Assembly (NCBI GenBank): GCA_002382805.1
Contig: DGAD01000007.1
Location: forward strand, 62,001-126,000
From: Clostridiales bacterium UBA4039
Lineage (GTDB): Bacteria > Bacillota > Clostridia > Lachnospirales > Vallitaleaceae
Direction of reading: 5' to 3'
DNA length: 64,000 nt
Shown here piece after piece: positions 57,007 to 64,000 of this stretch. Each line of letters begins with the position of its first letter. Positions within the stretch are counted from its first letter, which is position 1. The notes under the pieces were generated by a model that did not search any database, was not told the DNA's origin, and was given only the letters and a program-made list of their open reading frames with translations. The position numbers and the translations under genes are program-made.

Positions 57007-57813
57007 ATGAATAGATTATCAAAAGCGCAACGTATTAGTTTAATAACCAAGATTTTTGTAGATCATCCGTTTCATATGTATACGCTACAATACTTTTCTG
57101 AAAAGTTTCAATGTGCAAAATCGACGCTAAGTGAAGATATTAATCTCATTGAAGAAGTTTTTAGAAAAAACGATGAAGGCGAGATTATCTCGGTTTCAGG
57201 GGCGGCTGGTGGAATATATTACGCTGCATATATGAAACAGGAGAAGATTGAAAAGGTCAAGCAATTAATTTGCCATAAATTAAATGATTATAAACGTGTC
57301 ATTCCTGGGGGATTTGTTTATATGAATGATCTTTTTTTTGATTCGAAAATGTTAAAAAAAATGGCAAGATGCATTATCACAAAATATAGAGAGCATCAAA
57401 TTGATTATGTCGTGACAATTGAAACAAAAGGGATACCTCTAGCGATGGCAATTGCCAATGAACTCAATATCCCAGTGGCAGTTGTTCGAAAATCTGCGAG
57501 ATTATCCGAAGGTACGACGATGCAAATGAATTATGTGACAGGATCGTCACGAAGCATAAAAACAATGGCAATGCCGATTCGCTCGATTCAGAGAAAATCA
57601 AATATTCTTTTAGTCGATGATTTTATGAAAGCAGGAGGGACAGCAAAAGGAATGGCAGACTTAATGTCTGAATTTGAAGCTAACATTATTGGAGTTGCCG
57701 TGGTTTTAGCAACCAAGGAACCTAAAGAAAAACTGATTAAGAATTATTATACACTCGTTGAATATGATGGCGTTGATGAGGATAAGAGAGAGATTAAAAT
57801 CAACCCAGCGTAA
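57007..57813 (+). CDS. purR: Pur operon repressor PurR (Bacillus type)
   Basis: 268 residues from ATG 57007 (GTGAGG just upstream). The N-terminal ~75 residues are a winged helix (QRISLITKIFVDHPFHMYTLQYFSEKFQCAKSTLSEDI). The rest is a phosphoribosyltransferase fold with VTIETKGIPLAMAIAN, the MNYVTGSSRSI loop and the PRPP-binding LLVDDFMKAGGTAKGM. PurR represses purine genes, with PRPP as inducer. The Bacillus protein is ~285 residues. purR here precedes the glycogen genes, whereas in Bacillus it is near spoVG, glmU and prs, all of which follow here too. Confidence 0.94.
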   Translation: MNRLSKAQRISLITKIFVDHPFHMYTLQYFSEKFQCAKSTLSEDINLIEEVFRKNDEGEIISVSGAAGGIYYAAYMKQEKIEKVKQLICHKLNDYKRVIPGGFVYMNDLFFDSKMLKKMARCIITKYREHQIDYVVTIETKGIPLAMAIANELNIPVAVVRKSARLSEGTTMQMNYVTGSSRSIKTMAMPIRSIQRKSNILLVDDFMKAGGTAKGMADLMSEFEANIIGVAVVLATKEPKEKLIKNYYTLVEYDGVDEDKREIKINPA

Positions 57814-57837
57814 CAACAAGGTAAAGGAGGCGGACGA

Positions 57838-59115
57838 ATGCATAAAAAAGAAGTTGTTGCAATGGTACTTGCCGGAGGGCGTGGGAGCCGATTAGGGATA
57901 CTGACAGATAAGACAGCAAAGCCTGCAGTCTCTTTTGGAGGAAAGTATCGAATTATTGATTTTACTTTAAGTAACTGTATTAACTCGGGGATTGATACAG
58001 TTGGTGTCTTAACACAATACCAACCACTACAATTAAATCGACATATAGGAATCGGAATTCCTTGGGACTTAGATAAAAGCATTGGCGGTATAACCGTTTT
58101 ATCACCATATCTAAGTCGTGAAAATGAAGCATGGTATTCAGGAACAGCCAATGCTATTTTTCAAAACATTCCTTTTATTGACTATTATGACCCTGAATAT
58201 GTTTTAGTCTTATCAGGAGACCATATTTATAAGATGGACTATGAGATGATGTTAAATAATCATAAACTGACCGGTGCAGATATATCCATTGCCGTATTGC
58301 CAGTTCCTTACGAGCAGGCGCATCAATTTGGTATTATGAATACAGATGACCAACATCGCATTATTGAGTTTGAAGAAAAACCGGAAAATCCAAAAAACAA
58401 TTTAGCTTCCATGGGAATCTATATTTTTAATTGGAAAGTATTGCGTAATGCCCTAAAACGCGCAGAAAAAAACCATAACAACAGTGATTTTGGTAAGCAT
58501 ATTATTCCTTTTTGTTTAAAACAAGAGTATCAAGTGGTTGCATATGAATTTGAAGGTTTTTGGAGAGATGTAGGAACACTAGAGTCATACTGGAAGACAA
58601 ATATGGAACTGATTAGTTTGGTTCCGGAGTTTAATTTGTATGAAGCGTATTGGAAAATTTATACTAATAATGAAATTCAACCGCCCCAATATATTGCCGA
58701 CACTGCAAATGTAGACAGGTGTATTTTAGGAGAAGGTACAGAAATATACGGTAGTATATTTAACTGTGTCATCGGCTCCAATGTGACCATTGAAAAGGGA
58801 TGTATGATTAAAGACTCGATCATCATGTCAAATACGACGATTCGAGAAAATACTAGAATAGAGCGAGGTGTCATCTCTGAAGATGTAATCATCGGCAAAA
58901 ACGTTACGATAGGGGAAGGGGAAAATACAGTTAATGCATTAGATCCTCAAATATACTATTCAGGGATAACGGTTGTTGGAGAGGATGCCATTATTCCCGA
59001 TAATGTATGGATTGGGAAAAATTGTACAATTACCGGCAAAACCACAATAAATGATTATAGACAGCAACGGCTAGAAAGTGGCAACAGTATTTTATTGGAG
59101 GAGGTGGACATATGA
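57838..59115 (+). CDS. glgC: Glucose-1-phosphate adenylyltransferase, catalytic subunit
   Basis: 425 residues with AAAGGAGGCGG upstream. It makes ADP-glucose for glycogen. Seen are [21 protein letters not shown], the substrate loop [26 protein letters not shown], and a C-terminal left-handed beta-helix with isoleucine-rich hexapeptides. glgD overlaps its stop (ATGA-type), so both subunits are made together. Confidence 0.95.
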   Translation: MHKKEVVAMVLAGGRGSRLGILTDKTAKPAVSFGGKYRIIDFTLSNCINSGIDTVGVLTQYQPLQLNRHIGIGIPWDLDKSIGGITVLSPYLSRENEAWYSGTANAIFQNIPFIDYYDPEYVLVLSGDHIYKMDYEMMLNNHKLTGADISIAVLPVPYEQAHQFGIMNTDDQHRIIEFEEKPENPKNNLASMGIYIFNWKVLRNALKRAEKNHNNSDFGKHIIPFCLKQEYQVVAYEFEGFWRDVGTLESYWKTNMELISLVPEFNLYEAYWKIYTNNEIQPPQYIADTANVDRCILGEGTEIYGSIFNCVIGSNVTIEKGCMIKDSIIMSNTTIRENTRIERGVISEDVIIGKNVTIGEGENTVNALDPQIYYSGITVVGEDAIIPDNVWIGKNCTITGKTTINDYRQQRLESGNSILLEEVDI

Positions 59116-60230
59116 GGGCATTAGGAATTATTCTTGCCGGAGGAAAAAATGAACGATTAAAAGAGCTGACGCATATGCGAGCCTTAGCGGCTATGCCTAT
59201 TGCAGGCAGTTATCGCGCCATTGACTTTGCACTTAGCAACATGACCAACTCAAACATAAAAAAAGTGGCGGTAGTAACCCAATATAATGCACGGTCTTTG
59301 GTTGAGCACTTAAGTTCGGCAAAATGGTGGGATTTTGGTCGTAAACATGGTGGACTGTATTTATTGACCCCATATATCACCCATGATAATAGTCTTTGGT
59401 ATCGCGGAACCGCAGATGCAATATATCAAAATCTTTCTTATTTAAAAAATAGCCATGAACCTTATGCGATTATTGCCCAAGGAGATGGGATTAGTAAGAT
59501 TGACTATAATGATGTATTACAATATCATATCAATTCCCATGCAGATATTACCATTGTCTGTAAAAAGATACAAAGGGTGCAAGACTTATCAAGATTCGGC
59601 CATGTCGTATTGAATGAAGAAAATCGAATCATAGAGTTTGAAGAAAAGCCGATTGATCCACAAGGTAATCTTGTCTCAGCAGGAGTATATATTATCCGAC
59701 GCCGTTTACTTATTGATTTGATTGAAGCGGCGGCCAAAGAAGGACGATATGACTTTGTGACAGACATTATCGTACGTTATAGAAAGCAAAAGAAAATCAT
59801 GGCGTATGTTCATGAAGGATACTGGATGTCTATCGCTGCATTGGAATCATACTATCAAGTGAATATGGACTTTTTAAATCATGATTTACGGGCATATTTT
59901 TTCAAAGAGCGTCCAAGTATTTTATCTAAAGTTGAGGATGAACCACCGGCAAAATTCAACCAAGGAACGAAGGTGTCCAATAGTTTATGTTCTTCAGGAT
60001 GTATCGTCAACGGGACCTTAGAAAATTCGCTATTGTTTCGCAAGGTCTTTGTGGGTAAAAATACAGTGATTAAAAATTCAATTATTCTTAATGGAACATA
60101 TATAGGTGACCATTGTCGAATAGAAAATTGTATTGTGGATAGCAAAAGTACCATCGCCGATGGAAGTCACTATGTTGGAGAAGCCCATGAACCTAAGATT
60201 GTTGTGAATAAAGAACAAATATTTTTTTAG
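59112..60230 (+). CDS. glgD: GlgD subunit of ADP-glucose pyrophosphorylase
   Basis: 372 residues; ATG overlaps the glgC stop and follows GGAGGAGGTGG. It is a GlgC relative in which key catalytic residues change: the loop reads [20 protein letters not shown] instead of GGRGSRL, and VLSGDH becomes [10 protein letters not shown]. This fits GlgD, the regulatory partner found in Firmicutes. The beta-helix tail is retained ([12 protein letters not shown]). No other glg gene (glgA, glgP, glgB) is in the window. Confidence 0.92.
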   Translation: MRALGIILAGGKNERLKELTHMRALAAMPIAGSYRAIDFALSNMTNSNIKKVAVVTQYNARSLVEHLSSAKWWDFGRKHGGLYLLTPYITHDNSLWYRGTADAIYQNLSYLKNSHEPYAIIAQGDGISKIDYNDVLQYHINSHADITIVCKKIQRVQDLSRFGHVVLNEENRIIEFEEKPIDPQGNLVSAGVYIIRRRLLIDLIEAAAKEGRYDFVTDIIVRYRKQKKIMAYVHEGYWMSIAALESYYQVNMDFLNHDLRAYFFKERPSILSKVEDEPPAKFNQGTKVSNSLCSSGCIVNGTLENSLLFRKVFVGKNTVIKNSIILNGTYIGDHCRIENCIVDSKSTIADGSHYVGEAHEPKIVVNKEQIFF

Positions 60231-60259
60231 TTGAAAACATATTTTATATAAGATATAAT
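60231..60259 (+). promoter_or_regulatory. Promoter of spoVG
   Basis: TTGAAA (60231-60236), 17 bases, perfect TATAAT (60254-60259). The -35 begins right after the glgD stop. The leader contains a small hairpin AAGTGG/CCACTT (60281-60299). In Bacillus spoVG uses sigma-H; this promoter looks like sigma-A. Confidence 0.75.
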
Positions 60260-60330
60260 AGAATTAGTATTTAATAAAGGAAGTGGGGGTATACCACTTA
60301 CAGCACGTTACAGAAAGGGGTACATTTTTT

Positions 60331-60633
60331 ATGGAGATAACTGATGTAAGAGTAAGAAAAGTAGCAAAAGAGGGAAAAATGAAAGCTGTAGTGTCAATTA
60401 CATTTGATAATGAATTTGTTGTTCATGATATTAAAGTGATTGAAGGTGAAAAAGGGTTATTTATTGCAATGCCAAGCCGAAAGGCGCTTGATGGTGAATT
60501 TCGGGATATTGCCCATCCAATTAACTCAGAGACGCGAGAAAAATTGCAAAAATCAATACTAGAAAAATATGAAACAATTTCTCTTGCTGAACAAAACGAA
60601 GATATGAACGATATGTCAGAAGTTTATGAGTAA
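60331..60633 (+). CDS. spoVG: Septation/sporulation RNA-binding regulator SpoVG
   Basis: 100 residues from ATG 60331 after AGAAAGGGG; an upstream in-frame GTG lies in the leader hairpin. Conserved features: [27 protein letters not shown], the signature LFIAMPSRK, and [15 protein letters not shown]. SpoVG binds RNA/DNA and affects septation and gene expression in Firmicutes. The acidic tail is variable. Followed by a strong terminator. Confidence 0.95.
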   Translation: MEITDVRVRKVAKEGKMKAVVSITFDNEFVVHDIKVIEGEKGLFIAMPSRKALDGEFRDIAHPINSETREKLQKSILEKYETISLAEQNEDMNDMSEVYE

Positions 60634-60638
60634 TATGC

Positions 60639-60677
60639 AAACACTTCTATCCAAAGGATAGAGGTGTTTCTTTTTTT
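60639..60677 (+). terminator. Terminator of spoVG
   Basis: AAACACTTCTATCC (60639-60652) pairs with GGATAGAGGTGTTT (60656-60669) around AAA, then a T-rich tail to 60677. Confidence 0.9.
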
Positions 60678-60683
60678 AATCTC

Positions 60684-60800
60684 TGGGCAAGTCCTACTTT
60701 AGCCTTCTGCTTTAAAACTTAGCAGAAAGGGTCAAGGACCTTTCCTGCCGCGAACAATATCTCTTCGAGATAACGCGACAGAGTCGATTTGTTCTGTTAT
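60684..60800 (+). ncRNA. Unclassified structured RNA candidate between spoVG and glmU
   Basis: Three successive possible helices: GGCA+GTCC (60686-60694) with GGAC+TGCC (60736-60749) enclosing TTCTGCT/AGCAGAA (60705-60727); then CGCG/CGCG (60749-60777) enclosing ATCTC/GAGAT; then ACAGA/TCTGT (60778-60797). More G/C than the surrounding DNA. I do not recognise a known riboswitch or sRNA family, and no poly-T end is seen. Confidence 0.25.
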
Positions 60801-60840
60801 TAAAAAATTTCTTTGTATAAATTTAACTAGAAAAATATTG

Positions 60841-60924
60841 ACAGAAAGCAATTTCCTAGTCTTTGCTTGAAAAGATACAAATTTCAAATTTGTACTTGCG
60901 GTAGGTTGCTTTCTGTTGTACAAT
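60841..60924 (+). promoter_or_regulatory. Long inverted repeat over the glmU promoter
   Basis: ACAGAAAGCAA (60841-60851) and TTGCTTTCTGT (60906-60916) are perfect inverted copies, with CCTA/TAGG continuing the stem and an inner TACAAATTT/AAATTTGTA (60876-60894). A promoter TTGCGG (60896-60901), 17 bases, TACAAT (60919-60924) overlaps the right arm. A TTGACA at 60838 has no partner. Whether this acts as DNA operator or leader RNA depends on where transcription starts. Confidence 0.5.
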
Positions 60925-60951
60925 GTGTTGTGGAAAAGGAGCGTGTATACA

Positions 60952-62316
60952 ATGTCCGTTATGAAAGCGGTAATTTTGGCAGCAGGCGCAGGAACTCGAA
61001 TGAAATCCGACAAGCCGAAAGTCATTCATAAAATATTGGATCGAACCATGTTGGATTATGCAATTGAAGCAGCGTATGAAGCAGGAGCACAAGAAGTCTG
61101 TGTTATTGTTGGTCATGGACGTGATGAAGTTATGGAAACCATAAAACATCCGGTGTCTTATGCAATACAACATGAACAGCTTGGAACTGGTCATGCAGTT
61201 ATGCAAGCCAAGGAATTTATTCAAGGTGAAGGCAATATACTCGTTTTATTTGGAGATACGCCTTTAATTACTGGAGAAAGCTTATCTAAGCTTAAAACAG
61301 TTCATGAGCAATATAATCATGGCGTAACCGTTTTGACAACACATGTTACAGATCCGACGGGGTATGGACGAATTATTCGTGATGAACAAGGACAATTCCT
61401 TAAAAGCGTTGAGCATAAAGATGCAACGCAAGATGAACTTAAAGTCAATGAGATTAATAGTGGTATGTATATGTTTAAAGCAGAGGCTTTATCAAAAGCT
61501 CTTGGCCAGCTTACCAATCATAATGCTCAAGGAGAATATTATCTTCCGGACACCTTAAGTATCATCCAAAAAGAAGGTGAATTAGTTGACGCAATGGCGA
61601 TAGAGAATGTGACAGAGATTTTAGGCGTTAACAACAAAGTTCAGCTTTTTGAAGCAACAACCATTATGCGTAACCGGATTAATCATAGACTGATGGAAGC
61701 CGGCGTAACAATGATTGATGCTAACCAAGTATACATAGGCAAAGATGTTGTTGTTGAAGCCGATGCAATTTTATATCCAGGAACAACGATTGAAGGGAAA
61801 AGTATTATAAAAACCGGAGCACATATAGGCGCCAATAGCAAAATTGTTAATTCAATTATTGAGTCAAACGTCACGGTTGAAAACTCTACAATATTGGAAA
61901 GTAAAGTTGAAGTAGGTTCAACAGTAGGTCCTTATGCATATATTCGACCCAACAGCAGTATTGGTCGAAATGTAAAAGTAGGCGATTTTGTGGAAATTAA
62001 AAATTCCACCATTGGAGATGGGACAAAAATATCACATCTGACGTATGTGGGAGATGCAGACGTTGGGCGCGAGGTTAATTTTGGTTGTGGTACAGTAACT
62101 GTTAATTATGATGGCGTTAAAAAACACCGAACAACAATTAAAGATCATGCATTTATTGGTTGTAACACAAACTTAGTCTCTCCAGTGACAGTAGAAGAAA
62201 ACGCATATACTGCAGCAGGATCAACAATTACAAAAGATGTACCTCAAGATGCATTAGGCATCGCAAGAAGTAGGCAAGAGAACAAAATCAATTGGGTAAA
62301 AAAGAAACGACATTAG
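60952..62316 (+). CDS. glmU: Bifunctional UDP-GlcNAc pyrophosphorylase / GlcN-1-P acetyltransferase
   Basis: 454 residues from ATG 60952 (AAGGAG upstream; an ATG three codons later lacks good spacing). The N-terminal uridylyltransferase has [19 protein letters not shown] and LFGDTPLI. The C-terminal left-handed beta-helix acetyltransferase has [33 protein letters not shown] and the catalytic His region KKHRTTI. It makes UDP-GlcNAc for wall synthesis. prs follows 37 bases later; this gene order is common in Firmicutes. Confidence 0.96.
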   Translation: MSVMKAVILAAGAGTRMKSDKPKVIHKILDRTMLDYAIEAAYEAGAQEVCVIVGHGRDEVMETIKHPVSYAIQHEQLGTGHAVMQAKEFIQGEGNILVLFGDTPLITGESLSKLKTVHEQYNHGVTVLTTHVTDPTGYGRIIRDEQGQFLKSVEHKDATQDELKVNEINSGMYMFKAEALSKALGQLTNHNAQGEYYLPDTLSIIQKEGELVDAMAIENVTEILGVNNKVQLFEATTIMRNRINHRLMEAGVTMIDANQVYIGKDVVVEADAILYPGTTIEGKSIIKTGAHIGANSKIVNSIIESNVTVENSTILESKVEVGSTVGPYAYIRPNSSIGRNVKVGDFVEIKNSTIGDGTKISHLTYVGDADVGREVNFGCGTVTVNYDGVKKHRTTIKDHAFIGCNTNLVSPVTVEENAYTAAGSTITKDVPQDALGIARSRQENKINWVKKKRH

Positions 62317-62353
62317 TCAGCTGTCTGACAAAGATTTATTAGGAGGAAATTTA

Positions 62354-63328
62354 ATGACCAGTACGGTAAAAACAGTGGATGGTATCAAAATCTTTTCTGG
62401 GAATTCAAACAAGCCTTTGGCTCAAAAAATTGCACGTTCACTAGGTGGAGAATTGGCAATATGTGAAGCAGGACAATTTAGTGATGGTGAAAGTTTTGTT
62501 AAAATTGGAGAAATCGTTCGTGGAATTGATTGCTTTGTTATTCAATCAACATCAAATCCGGTTAACGACAACTTGATGGAGTTATTAATTACGATTGATG
62601 CGTTACGCCGAGCTTCTGCGGGACGTATAACAGCAGTTATCCCATATTATGGGTATGCGCGACAAGACCGTAAAGCGCGAGCAAGAGACCCAATTAGTGC
62701 AAGATTGGTTGCAGATTTATTCCAAGCAGCAGGAGCAGATCGTGTCTTAACAATGGATTTACATTCATCTCAAATTCAAGGATTTTTCTCAATGCCTGTT
62801 GACCACATGTTAGGGAATCCTATGTTGGTTGATTACTATACCAACAAGATTAAAGAAATTGAAGGCGACTTTGTCGTTGTTGCACCAGATATCGGTAGTG
62901 TAAAACGTAGCCGATCATTTGCAGAAGAGATAGATATTCCACTGGCAATTATCGATAAACGCCGACCAGAAGCTAATGTTAGCGAAGTTATGAGCGTTAT
63001 TGGTGATGTAAAGGGCAAAAATGTCATCATGGTTGATGACATGATTGATACAGCAGGTACAATTTGCAATGCAGCTCAAGCAATGCATGAAAAAGGTGCA
63101 AAACGTATTTTTGCATGTTGTACACATCCGGTTCTTTCAGGACCTGCTATTGAACGTATTCAAAAATCCGCTATTGAAGAGTTAGTTGTATTAGATACGA
63201 TTCAATTATCAAGTGATAAGAAAATTGATAAGATTAAGCAACTGAGTGTCTGCGATATTTTTGCAAATGCGATCAAAGCAATCCACAATAATGAATCTGT
63301 CAGTAAATTATTTGACAAATTAATGTAA
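62354..63328 (+). CDS. prs: Ribose-phosphate pyrophosphokinase (PRPP synthetase)
   Basis: 324 residues with AGGAGG upstream. It makes PRPP from ribose 5-phosphate and ATP. Seen are [16 protein letters not shown], the flexible loop [19 protein letters not shown], the [11 protein letters not shown] segment, [13 protein letters not shown] and the PRPP-binding [15 protein letters not shown] is also the PurR inducer, so purR and prs here belong to the same control circuit. A terminator follows. Confidence 0.96.
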   Translation: MTSTVKTVDGIKIFSGNSNKPLAQKIARSLGGELAICEAGQFSDGESFVKIGEIVRGIDCFVIQSTSNPVNDNLMELLITIDALRRASAGRITAVIPYYGYARQDRKARARDPISARLVADLFQAAGADRVLTMDLHSSQIQGFFSMPVDHMLGNPMLVDYYTNKIKEIEGDFVVVAPDIGSVKRSRSFAEEIDIPLAIIDKRRPEANVSEVMSVIGDVKGKNVIMVDDMIDTAGTICNAAQAMHEKGAKRIFACCTHPVLSGPAIERIQKSAIEELVVLDTIQLSSDKKIDKIKQLSVCDIFANAIKAIHNNESVSKLFDKLM

Positions 63329-63383
63329 GACTTAGAGCAAATAAAGTCTTGACAGTTAAACCATGTTGTTAATATATAATAGT

Positions 63384-63421
63384 ATCGCCTATGATGAAAT
63401 GTCATCGTAGGCGATTTTTTT
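63384..63421 (+). terminator. Terminator of prs
   Basis: ATCGCCTATGATG and CATCGTAGGCGAT pair with one G-U, followed by seven Ts. The next 140 bases are A/T-rich with no other clear structure. Confidence 0.88.
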
Positions 63422-63557
63422 GGAAAATTTTATCGATGATAGTGCATTTAACCGATTTAATACAAGGGCTTAAGACCTAAGAGAAATAGGTAGATTGACG
63501 ATGTTAATAGTAATATAGTCTTAATATATATAGTTAATAAGTACTATATCAATAAGC

Positions 63558-63586
63558 TTGATGTTTATATAAAGACATCATATAAT
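63558..63586 (+). promoter_or_regulatory. Promoter upstream of the kinase-like gene
   Basis: TTGATG (63558-63563), 17 bases, perfect TATAAT (63581-63586), ~108 bases before the start codon. Confidence 0.65.
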
Positions 63587-63693
63587 GTTTAAAGATGAGG
63601 GCACCATGAGGACATAAGCATGACATGTTATGGAAATAATTACCTGTTAATTATTTCACGACAAGAGGGAAGAATATTTTTTAAGGAGAAATT

Positions 63694-64000
63694 ATGCGAG
63701 TGGGAGAGGTTGTATTTGATAAATACGAAATCATCCGAGTCATTAAAGAATCGGAAGTGGTTTCGGTTTATGAAGCAAAACATATCTATTTACATTCATC
63801 TTGGATCATAAAAAAAATATGTTCAAGGAATCCAATCTATACAAATGAAATCCAAATTTTAAAATCACTGAATCATGAAAATATCCCTTTAATTACGGAT
63901 GTCTTTATTGACGCGGAGACAACCTATGTTATTCGAGAATATATTGAAGGCAAGACACTCGGAGAAATTATTCGAGAAAAAGGTGTCATGTCAGAAGTCA
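63694..64000 (+). CDS. Serine/threonine protein-kinase-like protein (N-terminal part)
   Basis: The frame from ATG 63694 (AAGGAG 5 bases upstream) is open to the right edge, 102 codons. The sequence follows the N-lobe of Hanks-type kinases: FDKYEIIRVIKESEVVSVYEAKH, the ATP-site lysine in WIIKKIC, a C-helix Glu in YTNEIQILKSLNHENIP, and the hinge YVIREYIEGKTLGEII. The glycine-rich loop (GxGxxG) is not matched: it reads IKESEVVSV. It may be a divergent kinase or a pseudokinase. The catalytic loop lies beyond the window. Confidence 0.78.
   Translation, partial: MRVGEVVFDKYEIIRVIKESEVVSVYEAKHIYLHSSWIIKKICSRNPIYTNEIQILKSLNHENIPLITDVFIDAETTYVIREYIEGKTLGEIIREKGVMSEV

Noticed and set aside
60684..60800. 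T-box or PRPP riboswitch before glmU-prs
   Set aside because: CCGCGAA resembles part of a T-box core, but the upstream domains are missing. The ykkC-type PRPP motif cannot be traced, so no class is assigned.
60745..60800. PurR box near glmU-prs
   Set aside because: CGAAC occurs once, but flanks are not A/T-rich and the inverted partner is ~39 bases away rather than 16-18.

Overview
The window is a low-GC stretch of a Clostridia-type Firmicutes chromosome. Supporting signs are PurR of the Bacillus type, SpoVG, GlgC/GlgD, a DnaD plus DnaI-like helicase-loader pair, strong AGGAGG ribosome binding sites, and sigma-A promoters close to TTGACA-17-TATAAT. A Lachnospirales or Vallitaleaceae-like host is my inference from the gene mix. 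I see no insertion sequence, prophage or CRISPR array; the accessory content is sugar sensing and uptake.

Layout. Bases 1-7.5 kb hold the end of an ABC exporter, a large C39-peptidase-like lipoprotein, an AI-2E family protein, a DUF815 ATPase and two convergent RlmH-like genes. Bases 7.6-20.6 kb hold a monosaccharide module: membrane-anchored binding protein, LytS-like kinase, YesN-like regulator, second anchored XylF-like binding protein, a glycosidase/deacetylase lipoprotein, a beta-lactamase-fold hydrolase, and a ChvE-GguA-GguB type ABC importer. Bases 20.7-25.6 kb hold a formate/nitrite-family channel, a pyruvate-phosphate-dikinase-like protein and glutamate dehydrogenase. Bases 25.6-32.4 kb are an L-arabinose locus (araR, araA, araD, an AraC regulator, ackA, an AEC permease) without araB. 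Bases 32.4-39.2 kb are a second kinase/regulator pair with a CUT1 sugar importer that lacks its ATPase. Bases 39.3-52.9 kb are mixed housekeeping: M29 aminopeptidase, asnS, a CmpB-like membrane protein, an HD protein, a decayed pectinesterase, a GntR regulator, phosphofructokinase with an SbcD/SbcC-like pair, tRNA-Arg, and a frameshifted chemotaxis receptor. Bases 52.9-64 kb are core genes: dnaI-like, dnaD, murC, purR, glgC, glgD, spoVG, glmU, prs and the start of a protein-kinase-like gene.

How they fit together. The two sugar importers each sit beside a LytS/YesN pair that probably controls them. The arabinose enzymes are under AraR, supported by operator matches before araR and araA. Acetate kinase and phosphofructokinase link pentose and hexose use to energy metabolism.

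Most unusual points. (1) The two RlmH-like proteins are damaged in complementary ways: one keeps the SAM-pocket motifs and lacks the C-terminal tail, the other keeps the tail and lacks the pocket motifs. This suggests a heterodimeric enzyme or a decaying pair. (2) The first kinase/regulator pair is flanked by two different anchored binding proteins. (3) DnaA-box clusters occur at 3.9-4.0 kb and 55.3-55.5 kb, the latter upstream of the helicase-loader genes. (4) Structured DNA/RNA lies between spoVG and glmU.
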